A DNA stretch of 14,826 bases from an uncultured Clostridia bacterium (GCA_947632525.1 CANRPQ010000026.1:1-14826), one strand, 5' to 3'. Counted from the first letter of the stretch, positions 6,343 through 14,349 are shown. Made by a program: numbers and translations. The notes: generated by a model from the letters alone, not told the origin.

Positions 6343-7364
6343 TTATTTTGAACAGTATCTACACAAAATTGATTCTAATCCTATCTCTAAATCAATTAAA
6401 CCTGTTTTATAATTTGCATCAAGATTTATTAGTTCTTCTAATATTTTTCTTAGTTCTTTTTCTTCAAAGTATTTTGCCTGTGCTTTATATTTAGATATTA
6501 AAAAGGTTTGATTGGGTTTTAAATCCATTGCATCGGTAATGTTTTGATTATTTTTTTCTGCTATTTTTATGATATATAGTTTCTTAAAATGATTATATAA
6601 AGTAACTAATATATTCTGAATTGGCTCTTTATTTGCAATTAATCCTTTGTAAACATCTAATGCTTTTCCGCATATCTTTTTTGCCTAGGTTATCTGTTAA
6701 ATCAAATATAACAGCTTGTATTTGTTTAGTACATAGTTTGTCAATGTCTGATTTAGTAATAGTGCCATTTTGCCCTTTATATTCAATTAGCTTTCTTATT
6801 TCATTAATTAAGTCTTGCATACTAGTTCCGAGAACATTCTACTAAATATTTAGCTGTTTCATCATTAATTGTTACCTGATATGCTGACGATATTTTTTTT
6901 AGGTTAGTAATCAAATCTTGTAATTTTAATAAAGCAAACTCCTTTATCTCTCCTATTTCTTCTATTACTTGATATAAAGAATTTTTTTCTACTTCTACTT
7001 CAATAAATATCAGTTCTGTAGTTTCATTTAGTTCATTGGCATTTTTTTTAATATATTGTGCTATTTTTTCTTGTAATGATAGTTTTGAATCTGATGCATT
7101 ACTTTTTTCCACTTTTTTAGTAGTTTTTGATTTGCTAGACGTTTTTTTCTCTTTTTTAAAAAGTCCAGTGTCTTTGGCAATAATCATTTTTTTAGTAAAT
7201 CCAAAAGCAGGAGTCTCTAAGTCAGAAATTAATTCTTCAATATTTGTGTTATCAATTTGAATATAATTAATTCCTTGAATTAGTTCTCCAAAGTCCTTCT
7301 TTATTTTTTTTACTTTTGTTTCTAGAAGGTACGTTTCTTCTCCATAAAATAAATATATTGCCAT
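6343..7364 (-). CDS. holA: DNA polymerase III delta subunit, interrupted by two +1 shifts
   Basis: HolA opens the sliding clamp as part of the clamp loader and is normally essential. The N-terminal MAIYLFYGEETYLLE and the later GTSMQDLINEIRKLIEY and IFDLTDNLGKKD segments identify it. Three pieces in different frames (7364-6822, about 6829-6629, and about 6667-6343) join into one 339-residue protein of normal length if one base is skipped at 6830 and one at about 6670. At the first site, TCT-CGG-AAC-TAG becomes TCT-(C)-GGA-ACT-AGT, restoring the conserved Gly-Thr-Ser-Met. At the second, ATG-CGG-AAA-AGC becomes ATG-(C)-GGA-AAA-GCA, or one A of the run is dropped. Between the sites and after them the reading is clean. 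An insert near residues 70-95 is Ser/Lys-rich. GGGAG precedes the ATG. This may be sequencing error, a pseudogene, or recoding. Confidence 0.85.
6668..6670 (-). other. holA frameshift site 2 (in-frame CGG)
   Basis: The zero-frame codon is CGG in the context ATG CGG AAA. Reading without a shift ends 12 codons later at TAA. Skipping C gives GGA AAA GCA and continues to the natural holA stop. Confidence 0.6.
6828..6830 (-). other. holA frameshift site 1 (in-frame CGG, codon 179)
   Basis: The zero-frame codon is CGG in the context TCT CGG AAC TAG, so a stop comes two codons later. Skipping the C gives GGA ACT AGT ATG, restoring the family's Gly-Thr-Ser-Met stretch. Confidence 0.7.
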
Positions 7365-7397
7365 TATTAGTTCTCCCTTTTAGCACATTACGTAATA

Positions 7398-7883
7398 TTA
7401 TAGTTTTTCTGCAAATTTTGCAGAGTGTGCATGGCAAATTGCAGCTGCCATGCTGTCGGTTGTATCATCTAGTTTAGGTAGTTTGTCAACACCTAAAATT
7501 GCTTTTACCATTTTTTGTACTTGTATTTTATCTGCTCTACCATATCCAACTACAGATTGTTTGATTTGAAGTGGTGTGTATTCATAAGTTGGTATATTTT
7601 TTCTACATCCAACCACTAATATTACTCCTCTTGCCTGTGCTACATTAATAGCTGTTTTTTGATTATTATTAAAAAATAGTTCTTCTACTGATATTGCATC
7701 TGGATGATATGTATCTATAATTTGCTCTAGGTCATTATTTATTTTAAGAAGTCTTTGTGGAAATGATTCTCCTGCTTGTGTTAATACCGCTCCAGAAGCT
7801 ATTAGCTTAAATTTATTTCCTATGTAATCTATAATGCTATAACCTGTTATTGCAAATCCAGGGTCTATTCCTAAAATTCTCAT
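7398..7883 (-). CDS. ruvC: RuvC Holliday-junction endonuclease
   Basis: RuvC cuts four-way DNA junctions symmetrically, in concert with the RuvAB branch-migration motor. The 161-residue protein carries the whole catalytic set: D7 in GIDPG, E67 in SVEELFF, and D140 and D143 in LDDTTDSMAAAICH. The QARGV and GYGRADKIQV segments are also typical. Length is normal for the family. AAGGA precedes the ATG. ruvA and ruvB, often next to it, are not here; instead it sits between the glycogen debranching gene (17 bp upstream) and holA (33 bp downstream), most likely in one transcript. Confidence 0.95.
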   Translation of the reverse strand: MRILGIDPGFAITGYSIIDYIGNKFKLIASGAVLTQAGESFPQRLLKINNDLEQIIDTYHPDAISVEELFFNNNQKTAINVAQARGVILVVGCRKNIPTYEYTPLQIKQSVVGYGRADKIQVQKMVKAILGVDKLPKLDDTTDSMAAAICHAHSAKFAEKL

Positions 7884-7900
7884 AATTCTATTCCTTTTTA

Positions 7901-9940
7901 TTATTGATTATTATGGTAATTAACAATAATTCTAAATATTTCTGCTACAGACCAGCCTTGTGCAAAACATCCTTTAGCTTCATAAGGCTTACTTGAATCA
8001 TATATTTCACTAATTGACCCAACTGTAGAGCGTTCATACATTTCTTTTGTAAAGGTTTCTTCTATTTGTTCTACTAATTTATTATATTGCTCTTGATATT
8101 GTTTTTTCTTGTTTTTATCTTTTTCGGCTTTTGTTACAGCAATTAGGCTATCAACATATATACCAAGTAGCCATGGCCATGTTATTCCCTGATGATATGA
8201 CATGTCTCTTTTTAAAACATCACCTTCATATATATCACGGTAACCTGGTTCTCCTTTTGCTAAGGTTTTTAGTCCATAAGGTGTCAATAATTTTTTAGTA
8301 ACAGTATCTAATATTTGTTTTGCAATTTCAGAACCTGGATCAATTACTGGATAGTATAAGCTAAGTGCAAATAGTTGGTTTGGCCTTATTTTACTATCTC
8401 CTACAACATCATCTAAATCTTTTCTTTTTTTGTTATAAAATTTTTCAATAAAGCTTTTTTGACATTTTTGTGCTAAGTCATTATATTTTTTTTCTAATTC
8501 TTTGTCTTTATATAGTTTTGCAAAGCCTGCCATTATTTTTAATGCATTATACCATAATGCATTTATTTCAACGGCTTTTCCATTTCTTGGTGTAACTACC
8601 TTATCTCCTATTTTTGCATCCATCCAAGTATTTTGAATATATGGTGTTCCTGATGATAACAAAGCGTCCTCAGCATCCATATAAATATTATTTCCGTCTA
8701 AGTCAATTCCATTTATATATGATTCTATTATTTTTTTTAATACTTCATACAAAGTGCTTTTTAATAATTCAAAATCATTTGTATATTCTAAATATTTGCT
8801 AACTGCTTCAAATAATAATAATGATGCATCTGCACTGTTATATAAAGGACGGCTATCATATCCAGAATATCCATTTGGCACTAAACCATATTTTATATCC
8901 CTAATGCAAGTTAATAATACTTCTTTTGCAATTTTAAATCTTCTAGGAATAAGCAATAGTCCTTCAAAAGAAATTAAAGCATCCCTACCCCAATCTAAAA
9001 ACCAAGGGTATCCTGCTATTAGTGTATATAGTGCAAATGAAGGCCTATATACAATAAAATTGTCAGAAGCTATTATATAATTTCTAATTAGTTCTTTATA
9101 TTTTTCATCATTTTGCTTTTTAGAATCTAATAAATATGAGTCATATAAACTGCTAGTAATACGAATAATTTCTTGATTAACCAGATTTCTACCGTCTAGC
9201 TCCTCAATGTTTTCTTCTAATGAACAGATAAATGTAACATATTTTTCTTCATTTGCCCTTAATTTTACTTCGAAACTTCCTGGAACACTTAAATTTTCTT
9301 CACAATCCAATCCCCTTTTTTCTTCTTCTATATAGTACATATTATAAAAAGTATCATTTTGATGTTCTTTATAAACTCCTTCAGAAGAATAAATATATAT
9401 TGGTCTTTTTGCTTGTCCATTCATTATTATTTTTACTTTTCTATCTTTTATTTCTTGTTTTAAATCAAATGTAGTATTTGGTGTAGTATTGTGAAACCCT
9501 CTAAAATGCATGATTGGAGTAATTGTTAATTTTGTTCTTTTTTCATTATTTTGAATATGGTATAATACGCAAACTGTATTTTTTCCATAATCCATGCAAA
9601 TAAACTTTTTTATTGTGGCACCATCTATTTGATAAGTAAATATAGGAATATATTCTTTTTCAAATTTTACTAAATTTTTGTATCCCTCTGATATATAGTT
9701 TTTACACATATTTGAGTATAATGGATACTCTGTTCCACCACTTTCAAAGCTTTCATCTACTTTTGAAAGGATTAAATGTCTATCTCCTGGTGCATAAAAT
9801 GGTGCTACTAAAAGTCCATGATATTTTCTAGTATTTATTCCTAAAATTGTAGAACTACTATATCCGCCAATTCCGTTAGTTATTATCCAATCTTTTTTTA
9901 TTCCATTTTCTAAATTTAATTCTTTCTCTTCATATTTCAT
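7901..9940 (-). CDS. glycogen debranching enzyme (amylo-alpha-1,6-glucosidase type)
   Basis: This 679-residue protein matches the bacterial/archaeal single-chain debranching enzyme family (GH133 type). It has an N-terminal beta-rich GDE_N domain (about 1-260; ITNGIGGYSSSTILGINTRKYHGLL) and a C-terminal alpha-barrel glucosidase domain (about 285-675). Characteristic acidic segments are DWGRD (316-320), YNSADASL (367-374), MDAEDALL, TWMDAKIGD (438-446) and DMSYHQGITWPWLLG. It would hydrolyse alpha-1,6 branch points of glycogen or related glucans in the cytoplasm. AGGAGG precedes the ATG. The 44 bp gap to the upstream yvcK-like gene holds a 7 bp hairpin (9953-9972) next to the ribosome site. No other glycogen genes are in the window, so its place in a wall/replication run is notable. 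Confidence 0.92.
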   Translation of the reverse strand: MKYEEKELNLENGIKKDWIITNGIGGYSSSTILGINTRKYHGLLVAPFYAPGDRHLILSKVDESFESGGTEYPLYSNMCKNYISEGYKNLVKFEKEYIPIFTYQIDGATIKKFICMDYGKNTVCVLYHIQNNEKRTKLTITPIMHFRGFHNTTPNTTFDLKQEIKDRKVKIIMNGQAKRPIYIYSSEGVYKEHQNDTFYNMYYIEEEKRGLDCEENLSVPGSFEVKLRANEEKYVTFICSLEENIEELDGRNLVNQEIIRITSSLYDSYLLDSKKQNDEKYKELIRNYIIASDNFIVYRPSFALYTLIAGYPWFLDWGRDALISFEGLLLIPRRFKIAKEVLLTCIRDIKYGLVPNGYSGYDSRPLYNSADASLLLFEAVSKYLEYTNDFELLKSTLYEVLKKIIESYINGIDLDGNNIYMDAEDALLSSGTPYIQNTWMDAKIGDKVVTPRNGKAVEINALWYNALKIMAGFAKLYKDKELEKKYNDLAQKCQKSFIEKFYNKKRKDLDDVVGDSKIRPNQLFALSLYYPVIDPGSEIAKQILDTVTKKLLTPYGLKTLAKGEPGYRDIYEGDVLKRDMSYHQGITWPWLLGIYVDSLIAVTKAEKDKNKKKQYQEQYNKLVEQIEETFTKEMYERSTVGSISEIYDSSKPYEAKGCFAQGWSVAEIFRIIVNYHNNQ

Positions 9941-9952
9941 TTGTGTTCCTCC

Positions 9953-9972
9953 TGTGATTTTTTATAATCACA
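9953..9972 (-). promoter_or_regulatory. short hairpin beside the debranching-enzyme ribosome site
   Basis: TGTGATT (9953-9959) and AATCACA (9966-9972) are perfect complements with a 6 nt loop. On the mRNA it ends directly before GGAGG, so it could modulate initiation, or it may only separate the two coding regions. Confidence 0.3.
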
Positions 9973-9984
9973 CTTTTTCTTATT

Positions 9985-11742
9985 TTATCGTCTTATCTTG
10001 TTAATTGCATCTATAAATTTTCTCTTTTCCTCTTCTTCTAATTGTTCTATTTCTATTTTTTGTGCTTGCCTTTCTTGTGAGGTTTTTCCATTTTTATTTT
10101 TTTTGTTTTTCTTTAATTCTTTTCTTTTAGTAATTTGTGCGTTTTCTGATTTTATTTTATTACTATCGTTTTTGTTTTTTACTTCATTGTCCTCTTGTTT
10201 TTCTTTTTTTTCAATGAATTTTTCTGTTACTTCTTGTTCTGCCTCTTTAACTGGAATTCCTTGTTTTACTTTCATTTTAATTTCAGATTCCTGAATTGAC
10301 TCTATCCTATCTTTATATTTTTTGAAAAATTTACTTTCTCCTCTTTCTTTTTTCTTTTTAGTTTTTCTGAAGTTATCATTTCTGTCACTTTCTTTTAAAG
10401 ATTTTTTAGCATTCTTTAGTCTATCATTTAATAAAACATATTTAGTATCATTTTGCATATCTTTAAACTTTAAGTCATCACAAATTAGTTGAATAATTGA
10501 AGCTGCAATTGCATCAGGATTATGTCTAATAAAGTCATCTTTTATATGTGAAATTTCTCGTTGCATTAGATATATTCCTTGTTCTTTTGCTTTCGCTGAG
10601 TCTATTTCAACTAGGTCTTGTCCTTGCATATTGTATTTTCTAATATATTCAGGAACCATTTCACCTGTATCATAAATGCAGTATTTGATAATATCTTTTC
10701 CTGCATGGTCTTGAATAGCCTTGATATGGTCTGATAATGTATAATTATCTGTTTGACCCGGAACTGTCATTAAATTGCTAACATAAATTTTAAAAGCTTT
10801 GCTTTCCCTTATTGCTTTAGCAACACCTTTTATTAATAAATTTGGTATGACATTTGTATATAAACTGCCAGGGCCAATAACAATAGCATCTGCTTCCTCT
10901 ATTGCTTCTAATACTCCTGGAGCTACTTTGCAATTGGTTGGATTAATGAAAATTCTACTAATTTTACTTGCTTTGGAATTTACTATCTCTGGTATTTTAT
11001 CTCTACTTTGAACAATTGTGCCGTCTTCTAATTCTGCACAAATTTGAATAGGCTCTAAGGTTACAGGAAGTACCTTTCCATGAACATTTAATACTTCACA
11101 TGCGCTTTTTACGCATTGTGTTAATTCCCCTGTAATATCTTTTAATCCTAGTAGTGCAATGTCACCTAAAGATAAATCTTTTAAGCTTCCATTGGCAAAT
11201 TGATAATTCATAAATTGTTCCATAGCTTCTTCATTTTGAGCTAAAGCTACAAAACTTTCTTTAATATCATCTAATGGCATACTTTTTAAAATTCTTCTAG
11301 ATTCAGGGATGATTTCTCCATAATCAGAAACTGTAACAATTGCTGTTAAATTATCAGTATAATTTTTTAATCCTCTTAGTACAGAATTAAGTCCGGTTCC
11401 ACCACCGATTGCAACAATTTTTGGACCTTGGTCATAAATTTTTTTATTATAAATTAAACTGTTTACTTTTGAATCTTCATCTTCAATTCTATTATCTGTT
11501 TCTTGTACTAAAATTTCTAGTGTTCGTTTTTGTATATGAATAATTCCTATAACTACAAAAACAAACCCTATTACGAAACAAATAATATATTTAGTAAGTG
11601 GTAAGAAATCAAGCCTTTGGCCGCCTTCTCCTTCTAATATTTTTGCAACACCGTAAAATGCAACAATCATTCCTATTAATATTAATAATATCCAGCGCTT
11701 TATTTTTGTACTAGAATTAAACCATTTTAAAAAACCTTTCAT
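9985..11742 (-). CDS. YvcK/CofD-like protein, membrane-anchored, with divergent nucleotide loop
   Basis: YvcK proteins bind UDP-sugars and adjust cell-wall precursor supply and gluconeogenic growth. This 585-residue homologue has two N-terminal membrane helices (about 16-34 and 50-70), the Rossmann-like core with GGGTG (113-117) and GPGSLYT (290-296), and the HIKDDFIRHNPDAIA block (399-413). It departs from the family where most members have DDGGSSGRLR: here 140-150 reads DYGEIIPESRR. Also, GHSFGNL is replaced by DLSLGDI (189-195). A Lys/Glu-rich tail of about 140 residues (445-585) is appended. It lies next to murB as in many Clostridia, but rapZ and whiA, the usual companions, are absent. 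Loss of the loop suggests changed ligand binding; the tail may bind RNA, DNA or a partner. Confidence is high in the family and low in retained function. Confidence 0.85.
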   Translation of the reverse strand: MKGFLKWFNSSTKIKRWILLILIGMIVAFYGVAKILEGEGGQRLDFLPLTKYIICFVIGFVFVVIGIIHIQKRTLEILVQETDNRIEDEDSKVNSLIYNKKIYDQGPKIVAIGGGTGLNSVLRGLKNYTDNLTAIVTVSDYGEIIPESRRILKSMPLDDIKESFVALAQNEEAMEQFMNYQFANGSLKDLSLGDIALLGLKDITGELTQCVKSACEVLNVHGKVLPVTLEPIQICAELEDGTIVQSRDKIPEIVNSKASKISRIFINPTNCKVAPGVLEAIEEADAIVIGPGSLYTNVIPNLLIKGVAKAIRESKAFKIYVSNLMTVPGQTDNYTLSDHIKAIQDHAGKDIIKYCIYDTGEMVPEYIRKYNMQGQDLVEIDSAKAKEQGIYLMQREISHIKDDFIRHNPDAIAASIIQLICDDLKFKDMQNDTKYVLLNDRLKNAKKSLKESDRNDNFRKTKKKKERGESKFFKKYKDRIESIQESEIKMKVKQGIPVKEAEQEVTEKFIEKKEKQEDNEVKNKNDSNKIKSENAQITKRKELKKNKKNKNGKTSQERQAQKIEIEQLEEEEKRKFIDAINKIRR

Positions 11743-11792
11743 ATTTTGTTTACCTAAATCCTTTCTTGCCTATCTTTTTAATTTTATATCTA

Positions 11793-12713
11793 TTAGAACT
11801 CTCCTAATAATTCTATTTCTAGTTCAATTTGTTTTCCTGTTTGTTCTAAAACTTTCTGCTTCACAGCATTTATAACAGAGATTATATCACTTGCTGTTGC
11901 ATTTCCTTTATTAATTATAAAGCCTGCATGCATAGTAGATACTTGTGCATCTCCAATTGAATATCCTTTTAAACCACACTCATCTATTAGTTTTGCTGTT
12001 ATAAAATCTGAACCTCTTTTAAAGGTACTTCCTGCTGAAGGATATTGAAGTGGTTGTTTTTCTTTTCTACTCTGTGCATATTCATCAATTTTAGCTTGAA
12101 TTTCTTCTTTATTACCATAAGGAAGTTTTAACTCAGTTTTTATAACAATCAAAGGTTGTTCACAAAAAATGCTATGTCTATAAGAAAAATTACATTCATT
12201 GTTAGAAAGTTCTTTTAAGTTTCCATCTCTAGTCAAGCAAGTAATTGATAGAACACAGTCTTTCATTTCTCCGCCATAGGCACCTGCATTCATTCTAATT
12301 GCTCCGCCCATTGTTCCTGGAATTCCGCTAGCAAATTCAAAACCTGCTATCTCTTCTTTTAATAAAGAATATGATACTTTGCCTAATGGTTCTCCAGCTC
12401 CTACTGTAATATAAGCATAGTCCTTTCCTTTTCTGATTTCTAATCCTTCTATAGCTATTTTAAGAACAATTCCTCTAATTCCTTTATCACTTACTAATAC
12501 ATTACTTCCATTTCCTAAAATAGTAAGTGGAATTTTATATTCTTTTGTTAACCTTAATACTGCTTGAATTTGCGATACTTTTTTTGCTATTACATAAAAG
12601 TCTGCTATTCCACCAATCTTAAAGTTTGTATGATATTTCATTAGTTCATCTATCTTAATTTGTTCTTTTGGTAGTTCTTTTAGTAAAAAGTCATAAATTT
12701 GATTTTTTTCCAA
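11793..12713 (-). CDS. murB: UDP-N-acetylenolpyruvoylglucosamine reductase
   Basis: MurB reduces UDP-GlcNAc-enolpyruvate to UDP-MurNAc with NADPH and FAD, the second committed step of peptidoglycan synthesis. The 306-residue product shows the FAD-binding LGNGSN (66-71), the GIPGTMGGAIRMNAGAYGGEM block (130-150), SYRHS with R179, the catalytic serine segment SAGSTFKR (S229 in 226-233), and a C-terminal glutamate (E299) in the expected place. Everything needed for catalysis is present. The start is TTG at 12713, not ATG: AGGAGG sits 7 nt upstream and no ATG fits the frame nearby. It appears to be the first gene of the minus-strand run, with a candidate promoter at 12748-12776. Confidence 0.95.
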   Translation of the reverse strand: MEKNQIYDFLLKELPKEQIKIDELMKYHTNFKIGGIADFYVIAKKVSQIQAVLRLTKEYKIPLTILGNGSNVLVSDKGIRGIVLKIAIEGLEIRKGKDYAYITVGAGEPLGKVSYSLLKEEIAGFEFASGIPGTMGGAIRMNAGAYGGEMKDCVLSITCLTRDGNLKELSNNECNFSYRHSIFCEQPLIVIKTELKLPYGNKEEIQAKIDEYAQSRKEKQPLQYPSAGSTFKRGSDFITAKLIDECGLKGYSIGDAQVSTMHAGFIINKGNATASDIISVINAVKQKVLEQTGKQIELEIELLGEF

Positions 12714-12747
12714 TTACCTACCTCCTAATCTATTTATTCATTTCTAA

Positions 12748-12776
12748 ATTTTATCATTTTTGCATATATATTACAA
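12748..12776 (-). promoter_or_regulatory. sigma-A promoter candidate for the murB run
   Basis: On the minus strand: TTGTAA (12776-12771), 17 bp, TAAAAT (12753-12748). It is acceptable but not strong. The start would be about 30 nt before the TTG codon. Confidence 0.45.
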
Positions 12777-12862
12777 GACTTATTAAAAAGATTTCTCAGT
12801 AAAATATATGTAACAGCTATGTTTAGTATGTGAAAAAATTTATAATTATTTGTCGAAAACTA

Positions 12863-12890
12863 TTGAAAAAAATGTAGAATATTGTATAAT
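12863..12890 (+). promoter_or_regulatory. sigma-A promoter for the TM2/DUF2752 operon
   Basis: TTGAAA (12863-12868), 16 bp, TATAAT (12885-12890). The start would be near 12897, then AAAGGAGGG lies 8 nt or so before the ATG at 12924. Confidence 0.7.
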
Positions 12891-12923
12891 TGGGTTATAA
12901 GTAAATAAAAGGAGGGAACAATT

Positions 12924-13307
12924 ATGTTCTGTAAACAATGTGGAAAACCAATTGACGATGGTCAAGAACTTTGTGAAGATTGCAAAAATTTATCAAATGC
13001 TAGTGCTTCAAATCAAGAAAGCACTCAAACAATTAACGTTAATGTTAATAATACAAACCCAAATTCTGCTAATCCACAAGCAAAATCTAAAATGGCTGCT
13101 GGATTATTAGGTATTTTCTTAGGTGCATTTGGAGTTCATAACTTTTATCTAGGATATACAGGAAAAGCCATTGCTCAATTATTAATTACCCTTTTAAGTT
13201 GCGGATTTTTAGCTTTTGCTTCTAGTATTTGGGGATTGATTGAAGGTATATTACTTTTAACAGGAAGCATTACTGTAGATGGTAATGGAAATCCATTAAA
13301 AGACTAA
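12924..13307 (+). CDS. zinc-ribbon and TM2-domain membrane protein
   Basis: A 127-residue protein. The N-terminus holds a four-cysteine zinc ribbon (C3, C6, C17, C20). A Ser/Asn/Thr-rich linker (about 22-55) follows, then a TM2 domain with two membrane helices and the family signature GAFGVHNFYLGYTGKA (about 68-83). A cytoplasmic zinc ribbon on a small TM2 anchor is a common architecture in Bacillota, but no biochemical role is established. It is expressed from its own strong promoter and ribosome site. It is followed after 2 nt by a DUF2752 gene, a frequent partner of TM2 genes, suggesting that the two membrane proteins act together. Confidence 0.9.
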   Translation: MFCKQCGKPIDDGQELCEDCKNLSNASASNQESTQTINVNVNNTNPNSANPQAKSKMAAGLLGIFLGAFGVHNFYLGYTGKAIAQLLITLLSCGFLAFASSIWGLIEGILLLTGSITVDGNGNPLKD

Positions 13308-13309
13308 AA

Positions 13310-13669
13310 ATGAATAGAGTAAAAACTGGATTAATTTTAATAATTTTAATTAGTTTTTTATTCTTTGTAGCAATGATGCCAGTAAAATGTATTTTTAAAA
13401 CAGTTACTGGCATTTATTGTCCTGCTTGTGGGATGACAAGAGCTTTTTTAGAAATTATTCATTTAAATTTTAGTGAAGCTTGCTATCAAAATTTGCTTAG
13501 CATACCTCTATTTTTATTTATATTATTATCTCTTTTTATGCTTATAAAAGATTTGTTACAAAATCGTTTTTCATATATTCCATGCGTTCTTAAGTTTTTA
13601 GAGCAGCATGCATTTTTAATTATTAGTTTATTATTAGTTAGTTTTTTGTTTAATAATTTGAAGATTTGA
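13310..13669 (+). CDS. DUF2752 membrane protein
   Basis: A 119-residue protein carrying the DUF2752 signature YCPACGMTRAF (about 36-46, with C37 and C40) between an N-terminal membrane helix (about 6-23) and later helices near 60-80 and 99-115. The conserved CPxCGxTR motif is diagnostic, but the family's function is unknown. The ATG comes 2 nt after the upstream stop and lacks a clear ribosome site, so it is probably translated by re-initiation from the TM2 gene. A strong terminator follows immediately. Confidence 0.88.
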   Translation: MNRVKTGLILIILISFLFFVAMMPVKCIFKTVTGIYCPACGMTRAFLEIIHLNFSEACYQNLLSIPLFLFILLSLFMLIKDLLQNRFSYIPCVLKFLEQHAFLIISLLLVSFLFNNLKI

Positions 13670-13705
13670 AAAAGGTTGTTAATGTTTTACACTAACAACC
13701 TTTTT
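13669..13705. terminator. bidirectional Rho-independent terminator
   Basis: AAAAAGGTTGTTA (13669-13681) pairs with TAACAACCTTTTT (13693-13705) over an 11 nt loop. A-run and T-run on either side let it serve the plus-strand DUF2752 operon and the converging minus-strand gene ending at 13715. Confidence 0.9.
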
Positions 13706-13714
13706 ATTTATTAT

Positions 13715-13969
13715 TTATGCAATTATCATATAAATGTAGTAACTTACACATGTAACTCCTGAAAGAATAATAGCACCAACTTCTAAAGCTCTAGAATCTT
13801 TTTTTGCTTTATCTCCACTTTCTTTCTTATCTTTGTAATAAGCTGATATAACAGCAATAATTATTCCAACAATAGCTATAATGAAAGCTGGTAATCTTAT
13901 GTTTTCAAAAAAAGACATAATAGATGCTGCTATGCTTACTGCAAAAGCCATAATCCCTATCATAATCAT
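13715..13969 (-). CDS. small three-helix membrane protein, unknown function
   Basis: 84 residues with hydrophobic helices at about 3-20, 27-44 and 65-83, and a charged Lys/Asp/Glu/Ser loop (about 45-61, YKDKKESGDKAKKDSR). I do not recognise a family. There are two possible starts. The ATG at 13969 overlaps the stop of the upstream 59-codon gene as ATGA, and the ATG at 13963 is 9 nt after GGAGG. I keep 13969 because the overlap suggests translational coupling. It ends at the shared bidirectional terminator. Confidence 0.7.
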   Translation of the reverse strand: MIMIGIMAFAVSIAASIMSFFENIRLPAFIIAIVGIIIAVISAYYKDKKESGDKAKKDSRALEVGAIILSGVTCVSYYIYMIIA

Positions 13970-14145
13970 TCTCCTCCTTCTTTTGTAAATTCAGTCAAAT
14001 GAATTATATCATTCCTTTTTATTATTTGCAATATTTTTAGACAATTTAAGATATTTTTCGAATGATCGTTAAGTGAAAAGTTAAATGCAATTATGAGAAT
14101 AGTAAATAGAATTAGTTCATCTTCTTCACTTTGATTTTGTTTCAT
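13966..14145 (-). CDS. 59-residue small protein, one membrane helix, coupled to the next gene
   Basis: A short frame from ATG at 14145, preceded by GGAGG with 9 nt spacing. It starts with a charged Gln/Glu/Asp-rich segment (MKQNQSEEDE). A hydrophobic stretch follows (about 11-23, LILFTILIIAFNF), then a basic helix (KNILNCLKILQIIKRND, about 30-46) and an acidic tail. Its TGA overlaps the next ATG as ATGA, a classic coupled arrangement, and the last codons double as that gene's ribosome site. This coupling plus a good ribosome site argues that it is a real gene despite its size. Function is unknown. Confidence 0.55.
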   Translation of the reverse strand: MKQNQSEEDELILFTILIIAFNFSLNDHSKNILNCLKILQIIKRNDIIHLTEFTKEGGE

Positions 14146-14160
14146 AAAAAAATACCTCCA

Positions 14161-14202
14161 TATGATTTATTGTATCATAAGGAAGTATTTTTTTAAATAC
14201 TT
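14161..14202. repeat. two short palindromes upstream of the 59-residue gene
   Basis: TATGAT/ATCATA (14161-14166 and 14174-14179) and AAGTATTT/AAATACTT (14183-14190 and 14195-14202, loop TTTT). Their place just upstream of the ribosome site fits operator or terminator roles; neither can be chosen from sequence. Confidence 0.35.
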
Positions 14203-14235
14203 TTCAAATTACACAAAATTTTGTACAGTCTCTTT

Positions 14236-14257
14236 CCCACGAGCTACCGCTCGAGGG
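14236..14257. repeat. GC-rich hairpin downstream of the variable-region gene
   Basis: CCCACGAGC (14236-14244) and GCTCGAGGG (14249-14257) pair at eight of nine positions over a TACC loop. No T-run follows on either strand, so it is not an ordinary terminator. Confidence 0.45.
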
Positions 14258-14275
14258 TATTCTTAAATTTTTCAC

Positions 14276-14301
14276 TTTTGCGTATCTAAAGATTCGCAAA
14301 A
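14276..14301. repeat. hairpin downstream of the variable-region gene
   Basis: TTTTGCG (14276-14282) and CGCAAAA (14295-14301) are perfect complements, and inside them ATC/GAT also pair. On the minus strand it lies about 75 nt past the stop of the formylglycine-enzyme-like gene and may end its transcript. Confidence 0.5.
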
Positions 14302-14349
14302 ATGTTTCATTTTTTGTTCAGAATAACTTCTAACTGTATCGAACTATTT

